Shown here in pieces: positions 41,979 to 50,124 of a DNA stretch of 64,000 nucleotides. The stretch's first letter is position 1. Each line of letters begins with the position of its first letter. Source of the stretch: Pseudomonas sp. MM211 (GTDB lineage Bacteria > Pseudomonadota > Gammaproteobacteria > Pseudomonadales > Pseudomonadaceae). The position numbers and the translations under genes were made by a program. The DNA lies in contig NZ_CP081942.1 of NCBI RefSeq assembly GCF_020386635.1, positions 5,022,001 to 5,086,000 on the forward strand, in the 5' to 3' direction. The notes beneath the pieces were generated by a model. The model searched no databases. It saw nothing but the letters and a program-made list of their open reading frames with translations, and was not told where the DNA came from.

Positions 41979-42031
41979 TGGCCTCCCTCTCTTTATGGAG
42001 AGGGCCAATCACTACAAAAAGGATCACTCCG

Positions 42032-42343
42032 ATGGATCTGATTTCCGACGGCATCTACAACCTGATCATCTTCGTGCTGGCCATCTATATCGGTTACCAC
42101 GTGGTCTGGAACGTCACACCGGCCCTGCACACCCCACTGATGGCGGTGACCAACGCAATTTCTGCCATCGTCATCGTCGGCGCCATGTTGGCCGCCGCGC
42201 TGACCGTCACCCCACTGGGCAAGACCATGGGCACCCTGGCCGTGGCCCTGGCGGCAGTCAACGTCTTCGGTGGCTTCCTGGTTACCCGGCGCATGCTGGA
42301 AATGTTCAAGAAGAAGGCCCCGAAAGCCCCGGTGGAGAAGTAA
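42032..42343 (+). CDS. pntAB: NAD(P) transhydrogenase subunit alpha part 2 (PntAB)
   Basis: 103-aa membrane subunit with about three helices (residues 8-28, 34-60, 65-90) and a Lys-rich tail. It forms half of the proton channel with PntB. The ATG at 42032 follows AAGGATC. It lies 53 bases after pntAA and four bases before pntB. Confidence 0.95.
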   Translation: MDLISDGIYNLIIFVLAIYIGYHVVWNVTPALHTPLMAVTNAISAIVIVGAMLAAALTVTPLGKTMGTLAVALAAVNVFGGFLVTRRMLEMFKKKAPKAPVEK

Positions 42344-42346
42344 TCG

Positions 42347-43783
42347 ATGAGCATGAACCTGATCACCCTCCTCTACCTCGTGGCCTCGGTGTGCTTCATC
42401 CAGGCACTCAAAGGCCTCTCGCACCCGACCACCTCACGGCGCGGTAATGCCTTCGGCATGATCGGCATGAGCATCGCCGTACTCACCACCCTCGGCCTGA
42501 TCTACAAACTCGGCAGCGAACTGGCCGTGCAAGGCATCGGCTACGTGATTGTCGGCCTACTGGTCGGCGGCACTGCGGGCTCGATCATGGCCAAGCGCGT
42601 GGAGATGACCAAGATGCCGGAGCTGGTCGCCTTCATGCACAGCATGATCGGCCTGGCCGCCGTTTTCATCGCCATCGCCGCAGTAGTCGAACCGCAGTCG
42701 CTGGGTATCGTTGGCGGCATTACCGACCCGATTCCTGCCGGTAACCGCCTGGAGCTGTTCCTGGGCGCGGCCATCGGCGCCATCACCTTCTCGGGCTCAG
42801 TGATCGCTTTCGGCAAACTGTCTGGAAAGTACAAATTCCGCCTGTTTCAGGGCGCACCGGTACAGTTCGCCGGACAGCACTTGATCAACCTGGCTGTTGG
42901 CCTGACGATCCTCGCGCTCGGTCTTTACTTCACCTTCACCGGCAATCTGACCGCGTTCGCCGTGCTGCTGGCCTTAGCCTTCATCATCGGCGTGCTGATC
43001 ATCATCCCTATCGGCGGCGCCGACATGCCGGTAGTGGTGTCGATGCTCAACAGTTACTCCGGCTGGGCAGCGGCTGGCATCGGTTTCTCGCTGAACAACT
43101 CGATGCTGATCATCGCCGGCAGCCTGGTCGGTTCGAGCGGCGCGATCCTCTCCTACATCATGTGCAAGGCCATGAACCGCTCGTTCTTCAACGTCATTCT
43201 CGGCGGCTTCGGCGGCGCCACAGATGCCAGCCCGGCAGCGGGTAGCGGTGAGCAGCGACCGGTCAAGTCCGGCTCTGCCGACGATGCCGCCTTCCTGCTG
43301 GGCAATGCCGACAGCGTGATCATCGTCCCCGGCTACGGCCTGGCTGTGGCCCGCGCACAGCATGCCCTGAAAGAGTTGACCGAGAAGCTGGCGCACAAGG
43401 GAGTGACGGTCAAATACGCCATCCACCCGGTAGCTGGACGCATGCCGGGGCACATGAACGTGCTGCTGGCAGAAGCCGAAGTGCCGTACGACCAGGTGTT
43501 CGAGATGGAAGACATCAATGCCGAGTTCGGACAGGCCGACGTGGTGCTGGTGCTTGGCGCCAACGACGTGGTCAACCCGGCAGCGAAGAACGATCCAAAA
43601 TCGCCCATCGCCGGCATGCCGATCCTCGAAGCCTTCAAAGCCAAGACCATCATCGTCAACAAGCGCTCGATGGCCAGCGGCTATGCCGGCCTGGATAACG
43701 AACTGTTCTATCTGGACAAGACCATGATGGTCTTTGGCGACGCCAAGAAGGTCATCGAGGACATGCTCAAGGCGGTCGAGTGA
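42347..43783 (+). CDS. pntB: NAD(P) transhydrogenase subunit beta (PntB)
   Basis: 478-aa subunit with about eight to nine helices (residues 1-270) and a C-terminal NADP(H)-binding domain with VPGYGLAVARAQH, YAIHPVAGRMPGHMNVLLAEA and NDVVNPAA. With PntAA/AB it uses the proton gradient to reduce NADP with NADH. An ATG two codons downstream is an alternative start. GGAGAAG lies before 42347. Confidence 0.95.
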   Translation: MSMNLITLLYLVASVCFIQALKGLSHPTTSRRGNAFGMIGMSIAVLTTLGLIYKLGSELAVQGIGYVIVGLLVGGTAGSIMAKRVEMTKMPELVAFMHSMIGLAAVFIAIAAVVEPQSLGIVGGITDPIPAGNRLELFLGAAIGAITFSGSVIAFGKLSGKYKFRLFQGAPVQFAGQHLINLAVGLTILALGLYFTFTGNLTAFAVLLALAFIIGVLIIIPIGGADMPVVVSMLNSYSGWAAAGIGFSLNNSMLIIAGSLVGSSGAILSYIMCKAMNRSFFNVILGGFGGATDASPAAGSGEQRPVKSGSADDAAFLLGNADSVIIVPGYGLAVARAQHALKELTEKLAHKGVTVKYAIHPVAGRMPGHMNVLLAEAEVPYDQVFEMEDINAEFGQADVVLVLGANDVVNPAAKNDPKSPIAGMPILEAFKAKTIIVNKRSMASGYAGLDNELFYLDKTMMVFGDAKKVIEDMLKAVE

Positions 43784-44191
43784 TTGCTTGACGGTTAAGA
43801 GGCGACGGCATTTTCCCTCGCCTCTGCTCTACGCCGAACCGCAATCTCTTGCACAGGCTTTGCCAACAAATACAGCATGGAGCGATTCGGGCTTGATGAC
43901 GAAAAAATAAAAATAATTAGCAAAGCAACGACAGCGCACAATTGAAACTGTATCGGTTGCTTATCCCTGAAAACTAATATTTTTACAGGTCAAAGCACTG
44001 CCAAACGACACGAGTCACGGCAAATCCACAAACACCGGTACAGTTACCCTCTAAATCAGCGAAACAGTTACAAAGCAACCTATCTAGTACGCAGCTTATT
44101 TACTTCAGCTGTGGCTACTGCTAACCCCGCGCAAGGACGAAAATAGGCACCAGAACTTACCAACCCCGCCAAAAGCGGAAGGATGCACACC
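43784..44191. other. Intergenic stretch after pntB, partly AT-rich
   Basis: 408 bases. A hairpin AGAGGCGA/TCGCCTCT (43798-43825) follows pntB without a T-run and may end the operon. From about 43890 to 44100 the DNA is AT-rich. No coding region longer than a few dozen codons looks real. The end holds the ribosome site of the DUF1127 gene. Confidence 0.5.
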
Positions 44192-44404
44192 ATGGAACGT
44201 ACCCTCAGTTCCGATCTGCTTGTCGACAACTCGTCCAAATCTGCCACCAGCCTGCCGCTGAATCTTCTCGCTACTCTGCTCCTGTGGCAGCGTCGCATCG
44301 TCAGCCGCCGCCAACTGGCGCGTCTCGACACTCGCCTGCTGGCCGATGCCGGCATCAGCGAAAGCCAGCGTTACGCCGAACTGAGCAAACCGTTCTGGCG
44401 CTAA
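44192..44404 (+). CDS. DUF1127 (YjiS-like) small protein
   Basis: 70 aa. The C-terminal half is a typical DUF1127 domain: LLLWQRRIVSRRQLARLDTRLLADAGIS, with the Trp-Arg pair and the L-D-R-L-L-x-D-x-G-I-S end. It is an Arg-rich amphipathic protein. Other members act as small regulators, some through RNA binding; the role here is unknown. The ATG at 44192 is preferred because GGAAGG lies eight bases before it; an ATG three codons upstream overlaps that site. Confidence 0.85.
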   Translation: MERTLSSDLLVDNSSKSATSLPLNLLATLLLWQRRIVSRRQLARLDTRLLADAGISESQRYAELSKPFWR

Positions 44405-44428
44405 TCGCGACCGTTGAGCTTCTCCCGC

Positions 44429-44468
44429 AAAACCCCGCAGGCATGCAGCGCCTGCGGGGTTTTGTCGT
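44429..44468 (+). terminator. Strong rho-independent terminator after the DUF1127 gene
   Basis: AAAACCCCGCAGG pairs over 13 bp with CCTGCGGGGTTTT and is followed by GTCGTTT. It lies 25 bases after the stop codon. Confidence 0.88.
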
Positions 44469-44584
44469 TTAAGGCCTAAGCGACAGGTCGCATTCGCTTT
44501 TACACAAACTGTGCAGGTCTTTTTCAACGGCTCAACGCAGAGCGGTTAGAATGCTCGCTTTCAGTGAACCGTAGAGTCCAGACC

Positions 44585-44902
44585 ATGCCCATCGCCCGCA
44601 CCCTCGCGTTCCTCAGCCTGTTCAGCCTGGCCGCCGGCGCCTCTGCCAGCAGCTTTCTGGTGACCACCGACACCCTGGTCGATGCACTCGCAGGCACCAT
44701 CGATACCACCTCCAACGCGACCTCCTCGGTAGTCGACAACAAGGTCGTGCTGGCCGCCAAAGATGACGCTGCCAGCTTCGTCGCCAGCCAGGGCACGCTG
44801 CGTGGTGCACACCTGGAAGCCGCACTGCAACACATCCGCGGCCGCCTGCCGACGCTGCAGGCCAATGACGGGCAACTGGCCCAGGCCATCCTGGCGCTGT
44901 AA
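44585..44902 (+). CDS. DUF2388 family secreted protein, copy 1
   Basis: 105 aa with a signal peptide cleaved after about residue 22 (ALAFLSLFSLAAGASA-type). The mature part has TTDTLVDALAGTIDTTS and the shared block DDAASFVASQGTLRGAHLEAA, and ends AILAL. Its neighbour at 44989 has the same plan, so the two are tandem paralogues. DUF2388 is common in Pseudomonas and has no known function. A likely -10 (TAGAAT) lies just upstream at about 44545. Confidence 0.82.
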   Translation: MPIARTLAFLSLFSLAAGASASSFLVTTDTLVDALAGTIDTTSNATSSVVDNKVVLAAKDDAASFVASQGTLRGAHLEAALQHIRGRLPTLQANDGQLAQAILAL

Positions 44903-44988
44903 ACAGCTCCAGATTGCCGGAACTGCGGCAGGTGTTATTCGTCCAACCAGCCAATCCAATTTATTCTCACCCCGTTCGGAGACCGTTC

Positions 44989-45309
44989 ATGAAGCGTCCG
45001 TTGTTCGCCGCCGCTGTATCCCTTGCCCTGTTCGCCGGCGCCGTTCAGGCCCAGACCCTGGTGGCCACCAGCAACATCATCGTCCGCGCCCTCGACCGCA
45101 CCATCGACTTCACCTCGGACACCACCACGTCGGTTCGCGATATGAAAGTCGTCATCGAGGCCCGTGACGACGCCGCCAGCTTCGTCGCCAGCCAGGGCGA
45201 CATCCGCGGCGCCCAACTGGAAGCAGCCTTTGGTGCCCTGCGCAGCCAGCTTCCCGAAGCGCAGAATGCTTCCGATCAGGTACTGGCCGAAGCCATTCTC
45301 GCTCTGTGA
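44989..45309 (+). CDS. DUF2388 family secreted protein, copy 2
   Basis: 106 aa with signal peptide MKRPLFAAAVSLALFAGAVQA. The block DDAASFVASQGDIRGAQLEAA and the ending AILAL match copy 1. Ribosome site CGGAG. The stop codon TGA overlaps the next start (TGATG), so it is coupled to the DUF4105 gene, which suggests the small proteins and the large one act together in the periplasm or envelope. Confidence 0.82.
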   Translation: MKRPLFAAAVSLALFAGAVQAQTLVATSNIIVRALDRTIDFTSDTTTSVRDMKVVIEARDDAASFVASQGDIRGAQLEAAFGALRSQLPEAQNASDQVLAEAILAL

Positions 45310-47255
45310 TGGCCCCCCGCGGCTGGCTTCTGTTGCTGACCTTGCTGGTCAGCACGGCCAGTCACGCCCAGCTCAAGCTAACCCTGGATGACGGCCAACT
45401 GAACGACGCCGAGCGCCAGGCCAGCCTGGCGCTGCTCGACGAAGCCGTAGAAGCGCTGCCTCCACTGCTGCGTGAAGCGGTGGATCGCGACGTCAGAGTG
45501 CGCTGGGTCGCACTGCCCGAGCAGATCTATGGTCGCGCAGGCCGCTTCAGTGGTGTCGAGCTCAATGCCAGCCTGTTGCCAGGCCTCGCCGACGGCAGTG
45601 CAGCAAAGGCTGCCACCGGGCGCCCCCATGGCACCGTGCGCAACGAACTGCTGGCCACTGTGCTCCATGAAGTGACGCACCTCTATGATCGCGGCGCTTT
45701 TTGGGGCACTGAACAGCGCACGCTGCTGCAGCGCTGCCAACGCCAGAACGGCAGCATGGGCGCAGTCGGTTTGCCGGCCGAATGCCGTGGCCAGACCGAA
45801 CGCCGCTTCACCCTCAGCGATGATCCACGCCTGCTCGATCTGGCCGGCTGGCCGCAGCGCGTCGGCACCCGGGGTGAACGCGACCAGCACAATGGCCAGG
45901 TGGCGCGCAGCCCGGACATCTACGAATTGAGCAACGCCCGCGAGTTCGTCGCGGTGAACATGGAGTACTTTCTCCTCGACCCCGGATACGCCTGCCGTCG
46001 CCCTTCCCTGGCGCGCTTCTTCAGTGAACATTTCGGCTGGTCACCGGCGAACGCCACGCCTTGCGGCACGGGCTATGCCTACCTCAATGCAGGCCGCGAT
46101 TTCGACAAACAGGCGCTGGCCAATCTCGACCCCGAGCGGGTCTACGAAGTGGATTATCTGCTCGCCGAAGCCAATCAGAACATGGCCAGTCGCTGGGGCC
46201 ACAGCATGCTGCGGCTGGTGATCTGCGCACCGGGCCGGCCACGTGGGCCGGACTGCCGGCTGGATCTCGATCAGCATCTGGTGCTGTCTTACCGCGCCTT
46301 CGTCGGTGACGTCCAGCTGTCGAGCTGGGACGGCCTCACCGGCGCCTACCCCTCGCGCCTGTTCGTGCTGCCCCTGGCCCAGGTGATCGAGGAATACACC
46401 AAGGTCGAACTGCGCAGCCTGGCTTCGGTGCCACTGACGCTGCCCCGCGATCGCCTCGAACAACTGGTCGCCCGTGCCGTCGAGCAGCACTGGAGTTATG
46501 ACGGCGACTACTTCTTCGTCTCCAACAACTGTGCGGTGGAAACCCTCAAGCTGCTGCGTAGCGGCACCGATATGGCGCGCCTGCAGGATCTCGACAGCAT
46601 CACGCCCATCGGCCTGCTGGAAGTGCTCGAAGCACGCGGCCTGGCCGATAGCAGCATGCTCGAGAACTCCCGCGAGGCGCTGCGCCTAGGCTACCGCTTC
46701 GACTCGTTCCGTGACCGCTACCAGGCCATGTTCAAGGTGCTGCAGCAGCGTCTGCCGATCCGCCAACAACGCGTCGAGGACTGGCTGGAGCAGCCGTCCA
46801 GCGAACGCCGACAGTGGTTCGAGCAGGCCGACCTGCGCGCCAGTGCCGCCATGCTGCTGCTCGAACAGGCGGCGATGCGCCGTCAGCTACTGCTCTCCCA
46901 GGACGAACTCAAGCAGCGCTACCTGACCGGCCGCGCCGCCAAGGATCCGAACCTGGACAAGGCCGGTGACGCCCTGGAGCAGATCCTCGCCGGCACCGGC
47001 TTCCTTAGTCGCCCGGCGGAACTGCTCGAAGGCGGCTATGGCCTGCCGCAGCAGGGTGAATGGCAGCGCCTGGAAAGCGAAACGCGCAATCGCCAGCAGC
47101 AACTGAGCCTGCTCAGCGCCGACCTCGACGAGGAAGTGCGTCGCCTGCTGGAGCCTCAGCGCCTCGCTGAGCTGGAGGCCAACGAGGCCAATCTGAAGCT
47201 GCTTGGCGATCACCTACGCACGCTGCACAAAGCCAGCGGCGGGCTGCAGCTGTAA
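45309..47255 (+). CDS. DUF4105 family periplasmic protein with HExxH motif
   Basis: 648 aa with signal peptide (cleavage near residue 20). The N-terminal third has His120-Glu-Val-Thr-His124, a zincin motif, and further on NAREFVAVNMEYF, where the Glu could be the third zinc ligand, so a metallopeptidase-like domain is likely. The middle part has the DUF4105 signatures SRWGHSMLRLV and YFFVSNNCAVETLKLL (His and Cys of a possible thiol-hydrolase site). The last ~150 residues are helical. A GTG one codon upstream is an alternative start. Substrate unknown. Confidence 0.8.
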   Translation: MAPRGWLLLLTLLVSTASHAQLKLTLDDGQLNDAERQASLALLDEAVEALPPLLREAVDRDVRVRWVALPEQIYGRAGRFSGVELNASLLPGLADGSAAKAATGRPHGTVRNELLATVLHEVTHLYDRGAFWGTEQRTLLQRCQRQNGSMGAVGLPAECRGQTERRFTLSDDPRLLDLAGWPQRVGTRGERDQHNGQVARSPDIYELSNAREFVAVNMEYFLLDPGYACRRPSLARFFSEHFGWSPANATPCGTGYAYLNAGRDFDKQALANLDPERVYEVDYLLAEANQNMASRWGHSMLRLVICAPGRPRGPDCRLDLDQHLVLSYRAFVGDVQLSSWDGLTGAYPSRLFVLPLAQVIEEYTKVELRSLASVPLTLPRDRLEQLVARAVEQHWSYDGDYFFVSNNCAVETLKLLRSGTDMARLQDLDSITPIGLLEVLEARGLADSSMLENSREALRLGYRFDSFRDRYQAMFKVLQQRLPIRQQRVEDWLEQPSSERRQWFEQADLRASAAMLLLEQAAMRRQLLLSQDELKQRYLTGRAAKDPNLDKAGDALEQILAGTGFLSRPAELLEGGYGLPQQGEWQRLESETRNRQQQLSLLSADLDEEVRRLLEPQRLAELEANEANLKLLGDHLRTLHKASGGLQL

Positions 47256-47405
47256 CGATCATCGGCAATAGCGCGCTCATCTTCTGATTATCAGCAATGT
47301 GCGCTGTTTCAAAACACTTCGCACAAAGTTGTACAAGAAAGATTTGATGTAGAACTTTTCGAAGTAAGCCCCAGTCGGACGTTTGCCCCCTGACTGGAAT
47401 AGCCG

Positions 47406-48782
47406 ATGACCGAATTGACCATTCGCATCGCTGAAGTTGCCCCAGGCCACGATGCGCGTCTTTCTGTCGCCAGTCGTTTCAGCGATCTGCCCTCCCTGCT
47501 GCAAGCCCCGGCTTTCGACGTCGTCGTGCTGAGCGCTACCGATGCCGAAAACCTGACCATGCTGCAGGCGCTGCGTCGGCATCCAGCCTACCGCCTGGCG
47601 CTGATCTACTGCACCAGCCAGGGGCCACTTGCCAAAGCCCTGAGCGACGGGCCGCCGCCGCTGCAGGCCAGCGTGATCCAGCAGGCCTGGCGACAGTGGC
47701 GTGAGCGCCTCAACGTCTTCAACAACGGCCGTGCCCCCGAAGGCCTGGAAGCACAGCTGCTCGCCTACCTGTGGCTACGCGCTCCCGGTACGCTCAACGC
47801 CGTGCGCGCGCCGCAGTCGGCTCGCCATTACGTCTACCCGCTGGTCGAGGCCCTGGGCGATGACCAGGTCAACGGCCTGGCGTTGGTGCAGAACCTGGCG
47901 CAACGCAACCTGCTCGACAGCAGCGCACTGGTAGACCGTATTCGCCTGTGCCGCAGTTGCGGCAGCGGCCACCTGAACTACGTCGACGTGTGCGTGGAAT
48001 GCAATTCCCTGGATATCGCCCGGCAGCCGTCGCTGCACTGCTTCACCTGCGGACACATCGGCGCCCAGACCGAGTACCTCAAAGATGGCGCGCTGGTCTG
48101 CCCCAACTGCCTGACCCGCCTGCGTCATATCGGCACCGACTACGACCGGCCACTGGAAAACTACAACTGCAACAGCTGCGATGCCTTCTTCGTCGACGCC
48201 GACGTACAGGCCCGCTGCCTGGACTGCGGCGAACACCACGCGCCGGACGAACTGCAGGTTCGTGAGATCCGCGACTACCAGCTTTCCGAAGGCGGTCTGC
48301 TCACCGCTCGCCAAGGTCTGGAGCGCAACACCGACCACTACTTCAATGGCCTGTCGGTGGTCGGCGCCAATACCTTCAAGACCCTGCTCGACTGGCAGCT
48401 GGAGCTGATCGAGCGCCACAAGGCACCGACCTTCGCGCTGCTCGGCATGCGCTTTCGCAACCTCGGCAAGGTTCTAGAACGCCTGGGCCCGCAACGCGGC
48501 CATGCCCTGCTCGACACGCTGATCGAACGCATTCAGGTGGCCATTCGCGACACCGACCGCTGCACCCGCACCAGCGAGGAACAACTCTGGCTGCTGCTGA
48601 TGTACACCGACTCCGCAGGCCTGCGCCGGGTGACCGAACGCATCAATGAAATCAGCGAGCTGTTCGTCGGCGAGGATCTGCAAGACATCCGCCTGACCAC
48701 CAGTGGCTGTGTCGCCCCCTCTGGCCTGATCGACAAGGAAGACGCCGAGCTGCTGATGGCGCGCCTCGCCGGAGAACTGTAA
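47406..48782 (+). CDS. TackOD1-like zinc-ribbon protein with REC-like N-terminus and degenerate GGDEF
   Basis: 458-aa cytosolic protein. Residues 1-75 look like a pseudo-receiver (AFDVVVLSATD). Residues 182-274 hold six CxxC pairs (182/185, 196/199, 212/215, 232/235, 255/258, 271/274), the pattern of the TackOD1 zinc domain. Residues 320-458 have a GGDEF-domain layout (LLDWQLELIERHKAPTFALL...LLDTLIERI) but the catalytic signature is SEEQL (390-394), so it cannot be an active cyclase; it may bind a nucleotide. The gene's stop overlaps the glycosyltransferase start (TAATG), so it probably controls that enzyme. Confidence 0.75.
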   Translation: MTELTIRIAEVAPGHDARLSVASRFSDLPSLLQAPAFDVVVLSATDAENLTMLQALRRHPAYRLALIYCTSQGPLAKALSDGPPPLQASVIQQAWRQWRERLNVFNNGRAPEGLEAQLLAYLWLRAPGTLNAVRAPQSARHYVYPLVEALGDDQVNGLALVQNLAQRNLLDSSALVDRIRLCRSCGSGHLNYVDVCVECNSLDIARQPSLHCFTCGHIGAQTEYLKDGALVCPNCLTRLRHIGTDYDRPLENYNCNSCDAFFVDADVQARCLDCGEHHAPDELQVREIRDYQLSEGGLLTARQGLERNTDHYFNGLSVVGANTFKTLLDWQLELIERHKAPTFALLGMRFRNLGKVLERLGPQRGHALLDTLIERIQVAIRDTDRCTRTSEEQLWLLLMYTDSAGLRRVTERINEISELFVGEDLQDIRLTTSGCVAPSGLIDKEDAELLMARLAGEL

Positions 48783-50110
48783 TGAACGCGCTGGTCGAGC
48801 ACCTGCACGCCTGGCTGGGCGAGATCTACGGCGCCAATGGCCATTGGCGGCTGTTTCTCATGGTGTTCCCGTATTTCCTGCTGCTCGAAGTGCCGCTCAA
48901 CCTGATGGTGCTGCTCGGAACCCTGCGTTGGTTCGTGCGCAAACGCAGCGCAGTGCCGATGCACAACACCTGGCACCCGCGGGTGTCGTGCATCATCACC
49001 TGCTACAGCGAAGGTCGCGATGTCGAGCTGACCCTGCGCAGCCTGGCCGAGCAGACTTACCCTGGCATGATCGAGATCGTTCCGATCATCGATGGCGCCG
49101 CCGCGAACGGCGCGACCACCGAGGTGGTGCGCCGCTTCAAGGCCGAGCAACGGCTGCCGCGCAATCGAGTGATCCGCCCCATCGCCAAATGGCAGCGCGG
49201 CGGCCGAGTGTCGTCACTCAATACCGGACTGGCCTACAGCACCGGCGAAATCCTCATCAACGTCGATGGCGACACCTCGTTCGATAACGACATGGTGGTG
49301 CGCATGGTCAGCCACTTCCGTGACCCCAAGGTGCCCGCCGTCGCCGGCAGCCTGCGCGTACGCAACGCCAAGCAGTCCTGGGTAGCACGCATTCAGGCGC
49401 TGGAATATCTGCTGTCGATCCACATGTGCAAGATCGGCCTGGCCGAGTGGAACCTGGTCAACAACGTGTCCGGGGCCTTTGGCGCCTTCCGCCGCAGCTT
49501 CCTTCAGCAGATCGGCGGCTGGGACACCCACACCGCCGAAGACCTGGACCTGACCCTGCGCATCAAGGCGTACTTTCGCCGCTACGGCCTGCGCATTCCG
49601 TTCGAACCCCAGGCCATCGGCCACACCGATGCACCCGCGACGCTGCGCAGCTTTCTCGACCAGCGCCTGCGCTGGGACGGCGACCTGTTCTTCGTCTACG
49701 TGCGCAAGCATCGGCATGTGTTCACGCCGCGCCTGCTCGGCTGGCCAAACTTCCTGATGCTGATGGTCAGCGGGCTGTTCTTCCAGCTGGTGCTGCCGTT
49801 CATCATCGTCGGCTACAGCCTGGTGGCGGTGATCATCCTGCCGTTCACCGCGCTGGTTTTCTATTCGCTGCTGATCTACGCGCTGTACCTGATGATGAGT
49901 TCGCTGCTGTACCTGGGCCTGATGCTGATGGTCAGCGAGCGGCCGCGTCAGGATCTGACGCTGATCTGGGTTCTGCCTTTCTATCCCCTGGCGATGTACG
50001 CCCTGCGCTGCTGGAGCGTGGTCGCCATTCTCAATGAAACCCTGCGGCGCGGGCACGAGGAATCGAGCATGGCGCCCTGGTGGGTTCTCAAACGGGCCAA
50101 CCGATTTTAG
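48782..50110 (+). CDS. Processive family-2 glycosyltransferase (polysaccharide synthase)
   Basis: 442-aa inner-membrane enzyme. One helix at about 25-50, a cytoplasmic GT2 domain, and about four helices at 315-425. The synthase motifs are complete: Asp104 in IIDGA, Asp162/Asp164 in VDGD, Glu253-Asp254 in TAEDLDL, and QRLRW at 294-298. This set belongs to cellulose, chitin, hyaluronan and PNAG synthases, which extend a chain and push it across the membrane. There is no PilZ domain. Neighbours supply an outer-membrane channel and a periplasmic adaptor. The sugar is unknown. Confidence 0.85.
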   Translation: MNALVEHLHAWLGEIYGANGHWRLFLMVFPYFLLLEVPLNLMVLLGTLRWFVRKRSAVPMHNTWHPRVSCIITCYSEGRDVELTLRSLAEQTYPGMIEIVPIIDGAAANGATTEVVRRFKAEQRLPRNRVIRPIAKWQRGGRVSSLNTGLAYSTGEILINVDGDTSFDNDMVVRMVSHFRDPKVPAVAGSLRVRNAKQSWVARIQALEYLLSIHMCKIGLAEWNLVNNVSGAFGAFRRSFLQQIGGWDTHTAEDLDLTLRIKAYFRRYGLRIPFEPQAIGHTDAPATLRSFLDQRLRWDGDLFFVYVRKHRHVFTPRLLGWPNFLMLMVSGLFFQLVLPFIIVGYSLVAVIILPFTALVFYSLLIYALYLMMSSLLYLGLMLMVSERPRQDLTLIWVLPFYPLAMYALRCWSVVAILNETLRRGHEESSMAPWWVLKRANRF

Positions 50111-50124
50111 GGCGTTATTACCTG

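Noticed and set aside
41522..42031. Extended start for pntAB reaching into pntAA
   Set aside because: The extra codons are an out-of-frame reading of pntAA; the ATG at 42032 has a ribosome site and gives the normal 103-aa subunit.
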